Assembly: GCF_001043895.1 (NCBI RefSeq)
Contig: NZ_JTHF01000046.1
Coordinates: forward strand, 1-57,262
Direction: 5' to 3'
Length of the DNA stretch: 57,262 nucleotides
From: Methylobacterium indicum
Lineage (GTDB): Bacteria > Pseudomonadota > Alphaproteobacteria > Rhizobiales > Beijerinckiaceae
Part shown: positions 9,421 to 20,516 of the stretch, piece after piece
Position numbering within the stretch: position 1 is the stretch's first letter
Layout of the letters: the number at the start of each line of letters is the position of its first letter
The notes under the pieces: generated by a model
Databases searched by the model: none
What the model saw: only the letters and a program-made list of their open reading frames with translations
What the model was told of the DNA's origin: nothing
Translations under genes and position numbers: made by a program

Positions 9421-9457
9421 TTTCCAAATCCAGGCTCCGCCCGGCCGCGCCTCCGCC

Positions 9458-10819
9458 TCAGACGGGATGGGGCAGGCCCGCCTTCTCCAGGGCCGCGTGC
9501 TGGCGGGCGGCGAGGTCGTCGAGGGAGAACCGGTCGATCTGGGCCTCGAACAGGCGGTGGTAGTTCAGCTCCGAGCGAAGGTGCAGGAACACCGCGCCCA
9601 GGCCCACCGCCGCCCGGTCCATGAAGACGAATTCCCGCGGCACCGTGACGGGACCGCGCTCCTTGAGGGCGCGATGGACCTCGAAGGCCTGGCGGCGGCC
9701 GTACTCGCTCGGCTTCACGCCGTCCGCCACCGTGCGGACCCGGTCCTCGAGGAGCGGCCCGTAGATGAAGCGGGCCCAGATGTTGAGGGTCTCGACGAGG
9801 TCGCGGGTGAGGTTGCGGAATCCCCAGCTCTCATAGGCGTGGACGACGCGGGCCTCGTCGTCGTGCAGGAGGCCCTTGTAGAGGTCGACCACGCCGCCGA
9901 CGAAGCGGGGGTGGAAGATGCGCACGCAGCCGTAATCGAGCAGGTTGATGCCCTGCGGCTCGTCGCCCTCGGAGAAGACCGTGTAGTTGCCGAGATGAGG
10001 ATCGCCGTGGATCACCGCGGCGCGGCTGAAGGGGTGCCACCAGGCCTGGAACATGGCGTGCGCGAGGCGGTTGCGCAGCTCCAGCGGCCCGCCGGTGAAA
10101 TTCAGGATCTTCTCGCCCTGCAGCCAGCCCTGGGTGAGGAGCCGCTTGGTCGACAGGTCCGGGTAGACGACCGGGACCCGCACGGTCTCGACGCCCTTGA
10201 GCACGTCGGCGTAGAGCGCGGCGTGCTTGGCCTCGCGGGTGTAGTCCAGTTCTTCGCGCACCCGGTCGCCGATCTCCTTGGCGATCTCGCGGGTGTCGAT
10301 CACCGCGCTGATGCGCCGGTGCAGGGCGAAGGCGAGTTCGAGCTGCTTGAGGTCCGCCTCGACGGCGGATTGCATGTCCGGGTATTGCAGCTTGCAGGCC
10401 AGCGGCGTGCCGTCGAGCGCCTCGGCCCGGTGGACCTGGCCGAGGGAGGCGGCGGCGGCCGGCCGCAGGTCGAACGCGCCGAAGCGGTCCTTCCATTGCG
10501 GCCCGAGTTCGGCGGCCATGCGGCGCTTGACGAAGGCGGCCCCCATCGGCGGCGCCTCGGATTGCAGCTTCTGCAGCTCGGCGGCGTATTCGGGCGGCAG
10601 CAGGTCCGGCACGGTGGCGAGCAGCTGCGCCACCTTCATGATCGGTCCCTTGAGGCCGCCCAGGGCCTGGGCGAGGGCGGCGGCGCTCGACACGTCCTCG
10701 CCCTTGCGCCCGAGGAGCCGCGCGCCGGCCATCCGGGCGGCGACGCCGCCGACATTGGCACCGACCTTCGCGTAGCGGGCGGCGCGGGCGGAGAAGCGAT
10801 TGGCTTCGCTGTCGGACAT
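9458..10819 (-). CDS. ABC1/UbiB (AarF) family atypical kinase
   Basis: A 453-residue protein of the ABC1 family of atypical kinases and ATPases, members of which support ubiquinone biosynthesis or lipid homeostasis. A KGPIMKVAQLLA segment in the place of the family KxGQ motif is near residue 60. A nucleotide-loop-like AAAASLGQVHRA is near 125. The catalytic-loop equivalent VIHGDPHLGNY and the metal-site equivalent LLDYGCVR lie near 275-305. No transmembrane segment is obvious at the C-terminus, unlike E. coli UbiB, so it may be soluble. There is no ubiquinone gene nearby, so the exact role is open. Confidence 0.88.
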   Translation of the reverse strand: MSDSEANRFSARAARYAKVGANVGGVAARMAGARLLGRKGEDVSSAAALAQALGGLKGPIMKVAQLLATVPDLLPPEYAAELQKLQSEAPPMGAAFVKRRMAAELGPQWKDRFGAFDLRPAAAASLGQVHRAEALDGTPLACKLQYPDMQSAVEADLKQLELAFALHRRISAVIDTREIAKEIGDRVREELDYTREAKHAALYADVLKGVETVRVPVVYPDLSTKRLLTQGWLQGEKILNFTGGPLELRNRLAHAMFQAWWHPFSRAAVIHGDPHLGNYTVFSEGDEPQGINLLDYGCVRIFHPRFVGGVVDLYKGLLHDDEARVVHAYESWGFRNLTRDLVETLNIWARFIYGPLLEDRVRTVADGVKPSEYGRRQAFEVHRALKERGPVTVPREFVFMDRAAVGLGAVFLHLRSELNYHRLFEAQIDRFSLDDLAARQHAALEKAGLPHPV

Positions 10820-10982
10820 GCGGGACGTGGCTCGTGCGAGGATGCGCGCGGACGGGTGCCGCGCGCCGGACTTGGAGCCTAGATAAGCCCGCGCTCCCGC
10901 ACCGCCAGGGCGACCGGACAGCGCGGGCGCCGTCCGTCGGGCAGGGCGACCGGACAGCGCGGGGCGCGCCGCCCTTGGGACG

Positions 10983-11294
10983 TCAGGATTGCCGCAAGGC
11001 CGCGCGCAGGACCCGCACCATCTCCTCGATGGCCCCGTCGCGATCCTCGGACTTGGCCGCGTAATCGACCGAGGCGTCGAGATGCGAGCTGATGAGCTGG
11101 AGCACCGCCTCGCGCACCGCGGCCGTGATGGCGTTCATCTGCTGGACCTCGTCGAGGCAGTAGCGATCCTCCTGCACCATCGCCTGGAGGCCACGCACCT
11201 GACCCTCGATGCGCTTGAGGCGCTGGAGGATGGGCTTCTTCTCCTCGTCGGTGCGGCGCACCTGGAGCCGGCCGTCGACGTATTGGTAATCCAT
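10983..11294 (-). CDS. CsoR/RcnR/FrmR-family transcriptional regulator
   Basis: A 103-residue all-helical repressor of the DUF156 family, members of which sense copper, nickel/cobalt, formaldehyde or persulfide. The family core is present (RLKRIEGQVRGLQAMVQEDRYC, then AVREAVLQL). By position the ligand set is Cys46, His71 and Ser75. CsoR would have Cys and RcnR would have His at the third position, so a standard Cu(I) site is incomplete. The N-terminus is MDYQYVDG, without the Pro2 used by FrmR. No efflux pump or chaperone is adjacent. The family is certain; the inducer is unknown. Confidence 0.88.
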   Translation of the reverse strand: MDYQYVDGRLQVRRTDEEKKPILQRLKRIEGQVRGLQAMVQEDRYCLDEVQQMNAITAAVREAVLQLISSHLDASVDYAAKSEDRDGAIEEMVRVLRAALRQS

Positions 11295-12318
<1,024 letters not shown>

Positions 12319-12430
12319 GCCGTGAGCGGGCATATGTCATATCGCCGAAGCGATGTCACCTACCCGGTGGCGCTAAAACCACCAACCTCTTCACCGGACC
12401 CAACCCAGCGTTAACCACGCGAGGCAGGCC

Positions 12431-12506
<76 letters not shown>

Positions 12507-12615
12507 GTCCGAGGCGGGTGCCTTGTAGGCCGGCCCTTCTCAGCCTGTCAATTCCCCTGGAGGCCCCGCCGCGTCGCGACTGCGCGCGGGCGCCCCGGGC
12601 TCGCACGGACCACGC

Positions 12616-12903
12616 ATGCGCTCGATCCTCTGGCTCATCGACAACATCATCACGCTCTACGTGTACCTCCTGATCGCCAGCGCCGTGCTGAGCTGGCTGG
12701 TGACCTTCAACGTGGTCAACGTGCGCAACCCGATCGTGTCGCAGATCGGGGAGTTCCTGTTCCGGGTGACCGAGCCGGCCCTGCGGCCGATCCGGCGCAT
12801 CCTGCCCAACCTCGGCGGCATCGACATCTCGCCGATCATCCTGGTGCTGGGCCTGTTCTTCCTGCGCAACCTGATGTTCGAGCTCTTCGCCGGCATGGCG
12901 TAG
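12616..12903 (+). CDS. YggT family integral membrane protein
   Basis: A 95-residue inner-membrane protein with two hydrophobic segments ([20 protein letters not shown] near 15-35 and [18 protein letters not shown] near 75-92). Between them is the family signature [25 protein letters not shown]. YggT proteins are linked to osmotic or division phenotypes and to SepF in some phyla, but the molecular role is not fixed. A DUF167 gene follows after 21 bp, the same yggT-yggU pairing seen in many proteobacteria. Confidence 0.93.
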   Translation: MRSILWLIDNIITLYVYLLIASAVLSWLVTFNVVNVRNPIVSQIGEFLFRVTEPALRPIRRILPNLGGIDISPIILVLGLFFLRNLMFELFAGMA

Positions 12904-12924
12904 GGCGGACGGGGCGGACCCGCG

Positions 12925-13251
12925 ATGAGCGCCCGGCCCTGGCGGACGACCCCGGAGGGGATCGAGGTCCGGGTCCGGGCCACCCCGCGGGGCGGGCGCG
13001 ACGCCCTCGACGGCGTCGAGACCCGGGACGACGGCCTGCCCGTGATGAAGGTGCGGGTGCGGGCGGCTCCGGAGGACGGGGCCGCCAATGCCGCCATCCG
13101 GGACGTCCTGCGGCGCGCCCTCGGCCTCCCGGCCTCCGCGGTGACGCTCTCGTCCGGCGCCACCGCGCGGATCAAGCTCTTTCGCATCGCCGGCGACGGG
13201 GCGGCCCTGTCCCGGCTTTTCGAGGCCTTGGCCGAACCGCAGGCCCGGTGA
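12925..13251 (+). CDS. DUF167 (YggU) family protein
   Basis: A 108-residue small soluble protein. The family signature KVRVRAAPEDGAANAAI is near residues 35-55, and SGATARIKLFRIAGD follows near 80-95. It sits 21 bp after yggT and is probably co-transcribed. No biochemical function is established for the family. Confidence 0.92.
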   Translation: MSARPWRTTPEGIEVRVRATPRGGRDALDGVETRDDGLPVMKVRVRAAPEDGAANAAIRDVLRRALGLPASAVTLSSGATARIKLFRIAGDGAALSRLFEALAEPQAR

Positions 13252-13370
13252 GGCCGGAGGCCGGTCGATGACCGGTCTCGTGTAGGGCTTGACCGTGGGG
13301 CGGCGCTGCCCCTCAAATCGCCGCCGGCATCCTCGGCCGGACCCGTCCCGGCCGTATCGGACACTTCCCG

Positions 13371-13406
13371 GAGCCTGCCGGGCGCCTCGGCGCGCCCGGC
13401 AGGCTC
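13371..13406 (+). terminator. Strong hairpin downstream of the yggT-DUF167 pair
   Basis: GAGCCTGCCGGGCG pairs with CGCCCGGCAGGCTC around an 8-nt centre. It lies 120 bp after the DUF167 stop and 35 bp before the MaoC-type gene. There is no clear U-run, so it may be a terminator or a 5'-leader element of the downstream gene. Confidence 0.5.
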
Positions 13407-13440
13407 TTGCATGACAGGCTCTCGCACGAGAGGGGCGACG

Positions 13441-14487
13441 ATGAAGACCAACCCGGGCCGCTTCTTCGAGGATTTCCGCCTCGGGGAGACCATCCGCCAC
13501 GCCACGCCGCGCACCGTGACCACCGGCGACGTCTCGCTCTACACCGCGCTCTACGGCCCGCGCTTCGCGGTGCAATCCTCCGACGCCTTCGCGGCGGCCT
13601 TCGGCTACGCTCGGGCCCCCCTCGACGACCTGCTGGTCTTCCACGTCGTGTTCGGCAAGACGGTGCCGGACATCTCCCTCAACGCGGTCGCCAATCTCGG
13701 CTACGCGGAGGGGCGCTTCCTGCGGCCGGTCTATCCGGGCGAGACCCTGAACACCGTCTCGGAGGTCATCGGCCTCAAGGAGAGCTCCAACCGCCAGACC
13801 GGCGTGGTCTATGTCCGCTCCACCGGCACCAACGCCGCCGGCGAGGCGGTGCTGAGCTATTGCCGCTGGGTGCTGGTGCGCAAGCGCGACCCCGAGGCCA
13901 CCATCGCCGCCGAGGCGGTGCCGAGCCTCGCCAAGGCGGTGGCGCCCGAGGAGCTGGCCGCCGCCCTGCCGCCCCTGAACGCCGGCGCCTACGATCTCGG
14001 TCTTGCCGGCAGCCCGCACCGCGTCGGCGACTACGCGGTCGGCGAGCGCATCGATCACGTCGACGGGATGACCGTCGAGGAGGCCGAGCACCAGATCGCC
14101 ACCCGGCTTTTTCAGAACACCGCCAAGGTCCATTTCGACGGCTTTGCCGCCAAGGATACCCGCTTCGGCAAGCGGCTGATCTATGGCGGCCACGTCATCT
14201 CGCTCGCCCGGGCCTTGAGCTTCAACGGGCTCGGCAACGCGTTCTCGATCGCCGGCATCAATGCCGGGCGCCACGTCGCGCCGCTGTTTGCCGGCGATAC
14301 GGTCTATGCCTGGAGCGAGGTTCTGGCGGTCGCCGAGCTTCCCGGGCGCAACGATGTCGGGGCGTTGCGCCTGCGCACGATCGCGACCAAGAACCAGCCC
14401 TGCGCCGCCCATCCGGACAAGGTCGGGGACGCCACCGACCCGGCGGTCATCCTCGACCTCGATTACTGGGCATTGATGCCGCGCTGA
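13441..14487 (+). CDS. meaC: Mesaconyl-CoA hydratase (MaoC family), ethylmalonyl-CoA pathway
   Basis: A 348-residue double-hotdog (MaoC-type) hydratase predicted to convert mesaconyl-C1-CoA to beta-methylmalyl-CoA in the ethylmalonyl-CoA pathway, which regenerates glyoxylate for the serine cycle. The start MKTNPGRFFEDFRLGETIRHATPRT carries the family opening. The second hotdog has a DGMTVEEAEH segment and RLIYGGHVISLARALSFNG. The ATG at 13441 was chosen for the AGAGGGGCGACG upstream and the family start; an in-frame ATG at 13411 is less likely. Rhodobacter literature calls this enzyme Mch, which must not be confused with methenyl-H4MPT cyclohydrolase at 55797. It appears monocistronic. Confidence 0.85.
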   Translation: MKTNPGRFFEDFRLGETIRHATPRTVTTGDVSLYTALYGPRFAVQSSDAFAAAFGYARAPLDDLLVFHVVFGKTVPDISLNAVANLGYAEGRFLRPVYPGETLNTVSEVIGLKESSNRQTGVVYVRSTGTNAAGEAVLSYCRWVLVRKRDPEATIAAEAVPSLAKAVAPEELAAALPPLNAGAYDLGLAGSPHRVGDYAVGERIDHVDGMTVEEAEHQIATRLFQNTAKVHFDGFAAKDTRFGKRLIYGGHVISLARALSFNGLGNAFSIAGINAGRHVAPLFAGDTVYAWSEVLAVAELPGRNDVGALRLRTIATKNQPCAAHPDKVGDATDPAVILDLDYWALMPR

Positions 14488-14699
14488 GCGCGTCGCGGGG
14501 GCCTCGTCCGGCGACGTCGAAGGCCTTGCCGGGCGACCGGCATTGGCTTTGCCCATACGCCAGGACGCCGCGTGGCCCCCGCGACCACTCGCACGGGCGG
14601 AACGCCCGGACAAGACGGTAAGTATCTCTCAAGCCTAACGTAACGTCTTCTTCATCGTTGAGCCGTAAGGTTTGCCCAGGGACGACCGGACGACGACTG

Positions 14700-15986
14700 A
14701 TGCTGAAGCGCTTCTCACCGAAAAACGAGTTTTTGGAGCTGCTCGCGACGCGGGCCGGCGTGGGTCTGTGGGAGGTCGTGCCGCACCAGGGCGATCTCAC
14801 CCATCCGAAGACCACGGTGACCTGGACGCCGGAAATGCGGCGCATCCTCGGCTACAAGACGATCGAGGAGTTTCCGAACACGCTGGAGGCGTGGTCGAGC
14901 CGGATCTATCCCGCCGATCTTGATCACATCATGTCCGCGTTCGCCGCCGCGATCAAAGACGCGAAGAACCAGGGCGCCTACGACGTCAAGTACCGGATCG
15001 TGATGCCGGACGGCAAGCCGCGCTGGTTCCGGGCCACCGGCGGTGCCAATTACGATGCGAACGGCATCCCGACGCGGATCTGCGGCTCGCTCGTCGACAT
15101 CGACGAGGAGATGAACATCAAGCTCCGCGACGAGGAACGGGCGAAGCGGCTGGAGGAGCTGTTGACCGGCTTCACCCGGGACTCCGCGGCCCTGTTCGCC
15201 ACCCTCTCGAATGCCGCCACGGAGATGAACGCCGCCGCCGCCTCGATGGCCGGGACGGCGAGCCAGACCAGCGCCCGCTCGACGGAAGTCGCGGGATCCG
15301 CCCAGCAGACGTCGAGCAATATCGGCACCGTCGCGGCGGCTTCCGAGCAGCTCGGCAGCTCGGTCAACGAGATCGGACGCCAGGTCCAGGGCTCGGCGAG
15401 CCTTGCCGAGGCGGCGGTGGTCGAGGCGGATTCGACCGCGCGCCTGGTGCAGGAACTGAGCGGCGCGGTGAGCAAGATCGGCGACGTCGTCAGCTTGATC
15501 TCCTCGATCGCCGGGCAGACCAACCTGCTCGCGCTCAACGCCACCATCGAGGCGGCCCGGGCCGGCGAGGCGGGCCGCGGCTTCGCGGTCGTCGCGGCGG
15601 AAGTGAAGGAACTCGCCAACCAGACCGCCAAGGCGACCGACGAGATCTCGGCGCAGATCACGCGCATCCAGGATTCGACCGCGCAGGCGGTCTCGGCGAT
15701 CAGCGGCTTCGGCACGCGGATCCGCGAGATCAGCAGCGTGACGACGACCATCGCCGCCGCGGTCGAGGAGCAGAACGCCGCGACCCAGGAGATCGTCCGC
15801 AACGTCGCCCAGGCGGCCACGGGTGCGGGCGACGTGATGACGGGGACCGCCGGCGTCTCGGCCTCCGCCGCCGAGACCGGCGAGACCGCGGCACGGGTGA
15901 TGACCGCCTCGTCGCAGGTCTCGGAGCGCTCGCGCGAGCTGAACGTCCAAACCGACGCGTTCCTGCACGCGATGCGGGCGGCCTGA
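14700..15986 (+). CDS. Soluble PAS-domain methyl-accepting chemotaxis protein
   Basis: A 428-residue chemoreceptor with no transmembrane segment. A PAS domain occupies about 20-140 ([19 protein letters not shown], then [21 protein letters not shown]). A coiled-coil signalling domain runs from about 160 to the end, with the hairpin tip [20 protein letters not shown] near 275-295. It would report a cytoplasmic signal such as redox state or an internal metabolite to CheA. The start at 14700 is preferred; an ATG at 14658 would add 14 basic residues. It is a paralogue of the truncated gene at the window start. Confidence 0.92.
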   Translation: MLKRFSPKNEFLELLATRAGVGLWEVVPHQGDLTHPKTTVTWTPEMRRILGYKTIEEFPNTLEAWSSRIYPADLDHIMSAFAAAIKDAKNQGAYDVKYRIVMPDGKPRWFRATGGANYDANGIPTRICGSLVDIDEEMNIKLRDEERAKRLEELLTGFTRDSAALFATLSNAATEMNAAAASMAGTASQTSARSTEVAGSAQQTSSNIGTVAAASEQLGSSVNEIGRQVQGSASLAEAAVVEADSTARLVQELSGAVSKIGDVVSLISSIAGQTNLLALNATIEAARAGEAGRGFAVVAAEVKELANQTAKATDEISAQITRIQDSTAQAVSAISGFGTRIREISSVTTTIAAAVEEQNAATQEIVRNVAQAATGAGDVMTGTAGVSASAAETGETAARVMTASSQVSERSRELNVQTDAFLHAMRAA

Positions 15987-16046
15987 CGGGGCCGTCCTCC
16001 AGAACGCATCGTCGACCTCCGATGCCTGGATCAGGCGTCGGAGGTG

Positions 16047-16505
16047 TCAGGCATCGGTCCTGGCGGCGGTGAAGCGGCGGAACGCCTCCAGGGTCTCCCG
16101 GCTGACATGGTGCTCGATGCCTTCCGCGTCGCAGCGCGCCACGTCGGGGCTGACGCCCAGCGCCAGCAGGAACGACTCGACGATGCGGTGGCGCTCCCGC
16201 GCCTCCGCGGCCAGCGTCCGGCCGGCCTCGGTGAGGAAGACCCCGCGATAGGGCCGCTGCTGCACCAGGCCGTCCTCGGCCAGGCGCTTGAGCATCTTGG
16301 CCACCGTCGGCTGGGCGACGCCCAGCCGGGCCGCGATGTCGACCTGGCGCGCCTCGCCGCCGTCGCCGATCAGGTCGGCGATCAGCTCGACGTAATCCTC
16401 GACCAGCTCGAGCCGGCGCGCCTCGCGCACCTGCCGGAAGCCGGCGGAATGCGCCTCGGCATCGACCAGGGCGGCGGGCTCGTGCGGGCGGTCGGTGTCC
16501 TGCAT
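16047..16505 (-). CDS. mntR: Manganese transport regulator MntR (DtxR family)
   Basis: A 152-residue metal-dependent repressor. The winged helix is [22 protein letters not shown] near 53-75 with wing [17 protein letters not shown]. The dimerisation/metal helix follows ([32 protein letters not shown]). The C-terminus is short, with no SH3-like domain, matching MntR rather than DtxR/IdeR. A co-located mntH is not seen, so the targets lie elsewhere. Confidence 0.92.
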   Translation of the reverse strand: MQDTDRPHEPAALVDAEAHSAGFRQVREARRLELVEDYVELIADLIGDGGEARQVDIAARLGVAQPTVAKMLKRLAEDGLVQQRPYRGVFLTEAGRTLAAEARERHRIVESFLLALGVSPDVARCDAEGIEHHVSRETLEAFRRFTAARTDA

Positions 16506-16607
16506 GGGGTGGGGTCGTCCGCCTCGTTCGTCGGTTCGGGGTGACGCAGTCTTACCCGAGGACGGGCCGGGTGTGCAGGGCCCTGCCGTTCGCGATCCCC
16601 GGCGGCC

Positions 16608-17498
16608 TCATCCCTCGGGCAGACGCAGGTCGGCGACGAAATCCTGCGCGAACGGGGGGAGTGCGGCGAGGTCCCGCACGCAGATCGTCAGGTCGCGCAC
16701 CGCCCAGGGGTCGTCGAGCGCCACCGGCGTGATCGCCATGGTGCGGGCGGCCCGGCGCGCGGTCGTTTCGGGCACGATGCCGAGGCCGACCCCGCACTCG
16801 ACCAGGCGGCAGACCGCATCGAAGCCGCGCAGCTGCACCCGCAGCCGCAGGGGCTGGCCGCTGCGGCCGGCCTTGGCGGCGAGGAAGCGGGTGAGCGCGC
16901 TCGCCCGGTCGAGCCCGACGAGATCGTGGCCGAGCACCTCGGCGAAGGGCACGGAGGGCCGCGCGGCCAGCGGATGGCCCTGGGCCACCACCAGCACGAA
17001 GCGGTCGCGGCGGAACGGGTAGGTCTCGAGGCTGCCGGTCTCGACCGTGCCGGCGACGAGGCCGAGATCCGCCGCGCCCTCGGCCACGAGGCCGACGATC
17101 TCGTCGGAGAGCCGCTCCTCGATGTCGACGCTCACCCCCGGATGCCGGGCGAGGTAGGCCGACAGCACCTCGGGCAGGAACTCGGTCAGCGCGTTGGTGT
17201 TCGACAGGACCCGGATCTGGCCCGCCGCCCCGCCCGCGAAGGCGGCGAGGTCGCCCTGCAGCCGCTCGACGTTGCCGAGGATCTGGCGGGCATGGGCCAG
17301 CAGCGTGCGCCCGGCCGGGGTCGGGGTGACGCCGAGACGGGCCCGGACGAGCAGGGAGGCGCCGAGCGAGGCCTCCATGCTGCGGATGCGGTGGCTCGCC
17401 GCGGCGAGCGCGAGGTTCGCCCGGTTCGCCCCGTGGGTGATCGACCCCGCCTCGACGACGTGGCGAAACAGGCTGAGATCGACGAGATCGAAATGCAT
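16608..17498 (-). CDS. LysR family transcriptional regulator
   Basis: A 296-residue regulator. The N-terminal helix-turn-helix is within FRHVVEAGSITHGANRANLALAAASHRIRSME, with an effector domain from about 90 (GQIRVLSNTNALTEFLPEVL). The start at 17498 has GGAGGTGCGGCC just upstream and gives the canonical LysR N-terminus (MHFDLVDLSLFRHV). It is divergent from sdhC, 287 bp away, so it could act on either promoter, but nothing in sequence proves that. The inducer is unknown. Confidence 0.93.
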   Translation of the reverse strand: MHFDLVDLSLFRHVVEAGSITHGANRANLALAAASHRIRSMEASLGASLLVRARLGVTPTPAGRTLLAHARQILGNVERLQGDLAAFAGGAAGQIRVLSNTNALTEFLPEVLSAYLARHPGVSVDIEERLSDEIVGLVAEGAADLGLVAGTVETGSLETYPFRRDRFVLVVAQGHPLAARPSVPFAEVLGHDLVGLDRASALTRFLAAKAGRSGQPLRLRVQLRGFDAVCRLVECGVGLGIVPETTARRAARTMAITPVALDDPWAVRDLTICVRDLAALPPFAQDFVADLRLPEG

Positions 17499-17785
17499 GG
17501 CCGCACCTCCCCGGGGTATCCGACGTCCGCCGGTCCCGACCGATCGTTTCGCCGACCACGAAGGTAGAGCGCCCGGGCCCACGATGACCAGAGGCCCTTC
17601 CAGCCTTCGCGGCTCGCGAAGGCTGGGTCAACGAGAACCGCATTGCGAACTGGACGCATTCCAGAGAGACAGGTTGCGGCTTGTGTCACGCGTGTGGACC
17701 GACGGCCACGTTGCGCTCGCGCGGCGGAGCCGATAGGTGACCCAGTTTAGAGCCGGTACAGACCAGGAATCTTTCGAGGATCACG

Positions 17786-18217
17786 ATGGCGGACACCGCA
17801 AGGCCCATGAACCCCTCCGGCAACCCCGCCGGCAGACCGGTCGTGCGACCGCTCTCGCCCCATCTCCAGATCTATCGCTGGACCTGGACCATGGCGATGT
17901 CGGTGGCCCACCGCATCACCGGCGTCGCGCTCTACGGCGGCACGGCGTTGCTGGCCCTCTGGCTGGTCGCGCTGGCCGCGGGTCCCGGCGCCTACGGCCC
18001 GGTGGCGTGGTTCTTCGGCTCGATCCTCGGGCGGCTGATCCTGTTCGTCTACACCTGGATCCTGATGCACCACATGCTCGGCGGCATCCGCCACCTGGTC
18101 TGGGATTTCGGCCACGGCATGGAGCCCGGCACCCGCATCGCGATGGCCCGCTTCACCCTGATCGGCTCGACCGCCCTGACGGTGCTGATCTGGTTCGTCG
18201 CCCTCCTGGCCCGCTGA
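17786..18217 (+). CDS. sdhC: Succinate dehydrogenase cytochrome b556 subunit
   Basis: A 143-residue membrane anchor of complex II with three helices. RPLSPHLQIYRW near residue 22-33 and VAHRITGVALYGG near 45 are family marks. The haem-ligand region MHHMLGGIRHLVWDFGHG lies near 94-112. It starts the sdhC-D-A-(TA)-B cluster, with 16 bp to sdhD. Confidence 0.97.
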   Translation: MADTARPMNPSGNPAGRPVVRPLSPHLQIYRWTWTMAMSVAHRITGVALYGGTALLALWLVALAAGPGAYGPVAWFFGSILGRLILFVYTWILMHHMLGGIRHLVWDFGHGMEPGTRIAMARFTLIGSTALTVLIWFVALLAR

Positions 18218-18233
18218 GAAGGACGCCCCCGAG

Positions 18234-18635
18234 ATGGCCGACACCCGTCCCTCGATCCGTACCGCCCGCGCCCGCATCAGCGGCTTGGGCGCCGCCCATC
18301 ACGGCACCCGCGAGTGGTGGATGCACCGCGTCACCGCGGTCTCGAACGTGCCCCTCGTCCTCGCCTTCGTGGTGATCGTCGCCCTGATGGCCGGCCGGCC
18401 CTACCCGGCGGCGGTCGCCCTGGTGTCGCACCCGCTGGTGGCGATCCTGCTCATCCTTGGCGTGCTCTCGGTCACGAACCACATGCGGATGGGCCTGCAG
18501 ATCGTCATCGAGGACTACGTCCACGACAAGGGCCTGCGCATCGCCGCGGTCATCGCCAACAACTTCTACTGCGTCGTCGTCGCGGTCGCCTGCCTCTACG
18601 CCATCGTGCGCGTGAGCCTGCGGGCCTTCGCGTAA
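18234..18635 (+). CDS. sdhD: Succinate dehydrogenase hydrophobic membrane anchor subunit
   Basis: A 133-residue second anchor of complex II, with three transmembrane helices after [22 protein letters not shown]. The quinone/haem region is [23 protein letters not shown], the characteristic SdhD segment. It is 16 bp after sdhC and 22 bp before sdhA. Confidence 0.97.
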   Translation: MADTRPSIRTARARISGLGAAHHGTREWWMHRVTAVSNVPLVLAFVVIVALMAGRPYPAAVALVSHPLVAILLILGVLSVTNHMRMGLQIVIEDYVHDKGLRIAAVIANNFYCVVVAVACLYAIVRVSLRAFA

Positions 18636-18657
18636 CGCCAGAACGGGAACCTCGCCC

Positions 18658-20484
18658 ATGGCCTCCACCGCTTCCGCCGCGCCGGCCCAGAACGGCAAGG
18701 CGTACACCATCATCGACCACAGCTTCGACGTCGTGATCGTCGGCGCCGGCGGCGCGGGCCTGCGCGCCACCGTCGGCTGCTCGCAGGCGGGCCTGCGCAC
18801 CGCCTGCATCACCAAGGTCTTCCCGACCCGCTCGCACACCGTGGCGGCCCAGGGCGGCATCTCGGCCTCGCTCGGCAACATGGGCCCGGACGACTGGCGC
18901 TGGCACATGTACGACACCGTGAAGGGGTCGGACTGGCTCGGCGACCAGGACGCCATCGAGTACCTGGTGCGCAACGCCCCGGCCGCGGTCTACGAGCTCG
19001 AGCACTGGGGCGTGCCGTTCTCGCGCACCGCCGAAGGCAAGATCTACCAGCGCCCGTTCGGCGGCATGACCACCGATTACGGCAAGGGCACCGCCCAGCG
19101 CACCTGCGCGGCGGCCGACCGTACCGGCCACGCCATGCTGCACACCCTCTACGGCCAGGCCGTGAAGGCGCAGACCAACTTCTTCATCGAGTATTTCGCC
19201 CTCGACCTGATCATGGACGAGGAGGGCCGCTGCCGCGGCGTCATCGCCATCGACCAGGCGACCGGCGAGATCCACCGCTTCCGCGCCGCCACGACGATCC
19301 TGGCAACCGGCGGCTACGGCCGGGCCTACTTCTCGGCGACCTCGGCCCATACCTGCACCGGCGACGGCAACGCCATGGTGCTGCGGGCGGGCCTGGCGCT
19401 CGAGGACATGGAGTTCGTCCAGTTCCACCCGACCGGCATCTACGGCGCCGGCTGCCTCATCACGGAAGGCTCGCGCGGCGAGGGCGGCTATCTCACCAAT
19501 TCCGAGGGTGAGCGCTTCATGGAGCGCTACGCCCCCTCGGCCAAGGACCTCGCGTCCCGCGACGTGGTCTCCCGCTCCATGACCATGGAGATCCGCGCCG
19601 GCCGCGGCGTGGGCAAGAACAAGGACCACATCTTCCTGCACCTCGACCACCTCGACCCGAAGATCCTGCACGAGCGCCTGCCCGGCATCTCGGAGAGCGC
19701 GAAGATCTTCGCGGGCGTCGACGTGACCAAGGAGCCGATCCCGGTCATCCCGACCGTCCACTACAACATGGGCGGCATCCCGACGAACTTCCACGGCGAG
19801 GTGCTGACCCTGAAGGACGGCAACCCCGACCACGTCGTGCCGGGCCTGATGGCGATCGGCGAGGCGGCCTGCGTGTCGGTCCACGGCGCCAACCGGCTGG
19901 GCTCGAACTCGCTCATCGACCTCGTGGTGTTCGGCCGCGCCGCGGGCCTGCGCTGCGCCGACACGGTGGAGAAGGGCGGCCGCCTGCCGGAACTGCCCAA
20001 GGACTCCGCCGACAAGGCGCTCTCGCGCCTCGACCGCTTCCGCTACGCCAATGGCGGCACGCCGACGGCGGAGCTGCGCCTCGAGATGCAGAAGACGATG
20101 CAGAACAACTGCGCCGTGTTCCGCACCGGCGAGGTGCTGGAAGAGGGCAGGGGCCTGATCAACAAGGTCTGGGCCGGCACCGACGACGTGAAGATCACCG
20201 ACCGCTCGCTGGTGTGGAACACCGACCTCTTGGAGACCCTGGAATACGACAACCTGATCGGCCAGGCCGTCGTCACCATGGAATCGGCCGCCAACCGGAC
20301 CGAGTCGCGCGGGGCCCACGCCCGCGAGGACTTCCCGGACCGCGACGACAAGCAGTGGATGAAGCACACGCTCGCCTGGCTCGATCCCGACGCCCGCAAG
20401 GTCGCGATCGATTACCGGCCGGTCCATACCTACACGATGTCGAACGACATCGCGTATATCGAGCCGAAGGCCCGCGTGTACTAA
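18658..20484 (+). CDS. sdhA: Succinate dehydrogenase flavoprotein subunit
   Basis: A 608-residue catalytic subunit that oxidises succinate to fumarate at the inner membrane. The FAD fold [16 protein letters not shown] is near 24-38. The histidine for covalent FAD lies in [17 protein letters not shown]. The active-site segments are [13 protein letters not shown] and [20 protein letters not shown], with Arg in SRSMTMEI. Length is normal. Unusually, the next gene is not sdhB: a two-gene toxin-antitoxin module intervenes. Confidence 0.98.
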   Translation: MASTASAAPAQNGKAYTIIDHSFDVVIVGAGGAGLRATVGCSQAGLRTACITKVFPTRSHTVAAQGGISASLGNMGPDDWRWHMYDTVKGSDWLGDQDAIEYLVRNAPAAVYELEHWGVPFSRTAEGKIYQRPFGGMTTDYGKGTAQRTCAAADRTGHAMLHTLYGQAVKAQTNFFIEYFALDLIMDEEGRCRGVIAIDQATGEIHRFRAATTILATGGYGRAYFSATSAHTCTGDGNAMVLRAGLALEDMEFVQFHPTGIYGAGCLITEGSRGEGGYLTNSEGERFMERYAPSAKDLASRDVVSRSMTMEIRAGRGVGKNKDHIFLHLDHLDPKILHERLPGISESAKIFAGVDVTKEPIPVIPTVHYNMGGIPTNFHGEVLTLKDGNPDHVVPGLMAIGEAACVSVHGANRLGSNSLIDLVVFGRAAGLRCADTVEKGGRLPELPKDSADKALSRLDRFRYANGGTPTAELRLEMQKTMQNNCAVFRTGEVLEEGRGLINKVWAGTDDVKITDRSLVWNTDLLETLEYDNLIGQAVVTMESAANRTESRGAHAREDFPDRDDKQWMKHTLAWLDPDARKVAIDYRPVHTYTMSNDIAYIEPKARVY

Positions 20485-20516
20485 AGGCCGACGCGACGGC
20501 CGGCTTGGAGGGATCG

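Noticed and set aside
9458..10819. Calling the ABC1 protein UbiB
   Set aside because: The gene is not near ubi genes, has no clear C-terminal membrane helices and a divergent KxGQ motif; family level only.
10907..10963. Two direct copies of AGGGCGACCGGACAGCGCGGG, possibly a repeat array
   Set aside because: Only two copies 36 bp apart, no further units; too little to call an array or CRISPR.
13441..14487. Naming the MaoC-type gene mch
   Set aside because: That symbol is used in some species for mesaconyl-CoA hydratase, but in this organism group mch means methenyl-H4MPT cyclohydrolase, present at 55797.
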